Positions 5,453 through 5,648 of a stretch of 5,648 bases of DNA are shown in pieces. Source of the stretch: an uncultured Duncaniella sp. GTDB lineage: Bacteria; Bacteroidota; Bacteroidia; Bacteroidales; Muribaculaceae. The notes under the pieces were generated by a model that had not been told where the DNA came from, searched no databases, and was given only the letters and a program-made list of their open reading frames with translations. Made by a program: the position numbers and the translations under genes. The DNA lies in contig CAJTMJ010000079.1 in assembly GCA_910577335.1 (NCBI GenBank), positions 1-5,648 of the forward strand, written 5' to 3'. Within the stretch, counting starts at the first letter, position 1, and the number at the start of each line of letters is the position of its first letter.

Positions 5453-5515
5453 GTTACCGGGCGGCTGGAGTCCGTTCCCGATGGTCACAATGTCAAATTC
5501 CAAAATCCCAATACA

Positions 5516-5648
5516 ATGACATTCACAAGAAGAAAGAAATCTCCTCCGGGAGCAACAGAGAAGTCTGGCAAGTCATACGTTGTCAGTGTCAGACTCAATG
5601 AAGAACAGTATCAGACCGTGCAGGAAAACTGTCGAAAATCCGGCAGAA
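5516..5648 (+). CDS. Probable mobilization accessory protein (ribbon-helix-helix), 3' end outside the window
   Basis: Forty-four codons are visible before the window ends. The product begins MTFTRRKKSPPGATEKSG, a basic leader, then KSYVVSVRLNEEQYQTVQEN (residues 19-38) and CRKSGR. The strand VVSVRLNEEQ followed by a helix is the opening of ribbon-helix-helix proteins of the MobC or relaxosome-accessory type, which bind oriT beside the relaxase. No other ATG, GTG or TTG start lies in frame back to the TAG at 5408, so 5516 is chosen. No Shine-Dalgarno is visible. The position after DUF3408 and a hairpin cluster supports a transfer role. A relaxase gene would be expected just downstream, but it is outside the window. 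Confidence 0.7.
   Translation, partial: MTFTRRKKSPPGATEKSGKSYVVSVRLNEEQYQTVQENCRKSGR

Larger units (their letters stand above)
5331..5515. other. Hairpin-rich non-coding stretch, candidate oriT
   Basis: I see no convincing gene in these 185 nt, but several hairpins. CACTGCC (5332-5338) pairs with GGCAGTG (5343-5349); ATGGC (5353-5357) with GCCAT (5361-5365); CGGC (5366-5369) with GCCG (5373-5376); and CCGG (5374-5377) with CCGG (5381-5384). A longer structure spans 5402-5452. The stretch lies directly before a mobilization gene, where the oriT of Bacteroidales mobilizable elements is usually found. I recognise no known nick site, so the oriT call is positional and structural only. Confidence 0.4.

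Overview
The window reads as Bacteroidales DNA (Bacteroides, Parabacteroides or a relative) carrying part of a mobilizable or integrative element. The clue is gene content and order on the + strand: a short excisionase-like helix-turn-helix protein, a DUF3987 ATPase, a Toprim-like DUF6371 protein, a DUF3408 protein, then the start of a ribbon-helix-helix mobilization protein. This order is common in Bacteroidales mobile elements. Start codons lack clear Shine-Dalgarno sequences, which also fits Bacteroidota. No integrase, relaxase, rRNA, tRNA, CRISPR array or complete IS lies inside the window.

Layout. Positions 1-968 hold the 3' part of an acidic protein I do not recognise, on the + strand, ending in a strong hairpin terminator (997-1040). 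Facing it on the minus strand is a two-gene unit: a 137-aa EVE/PUA-like protein (1973 to 1560) followed, with a 4-nt ATGA overlap, by a RimJ/RimL-type GNAT acetyltransferase (1563 to 1039). A 263-nt non-coding stretch (1974-2236) with small inverted repeats separates this AT-richer part from the more GC-rich mobile-element module. The module runs 2237-2623 (HTH), 2628-4146 (DUF3987), 4133-4918 (DUF6371) and 4920-5330 (DUF3408), packed with gaps of 4 nt or less, or overlaps, so it is probably one operon. A 185-nt hairpin-rich non-coding stretch (5331-5515) precedes the mobilization gene, which runs off the right edge.

The most notable feature is the DUF3987 gene, which appears to carry two small insertions compared with what I know of the family. 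The first (about 2970-3047, 78 bp) is in frame, strongly palindromic, and adds 26 residues to an otherwise normal ATPase. The second (about 3449-3479, 31 bp) shifts the frame and splits the gene just after the ATPase core. The two inserts share a short related core in opposite orientation, so they may be copies of one family of short palindromic repeats that enters coding sequence, comparable in behaviour to the Rickettsia palindromic elements. The hairpin cluster before the mobilization gene is a candidate origin of transfer.

Working together: HTH as recombination-directionality or regulatory factor, DUF3987 plus Toprim-like protein as a probable DNA-replication or processing pair, and DUF3408 plus the ribbon-helix-helix protein as DNA-binding transfer proteins. 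These roles are inferred from families and context.
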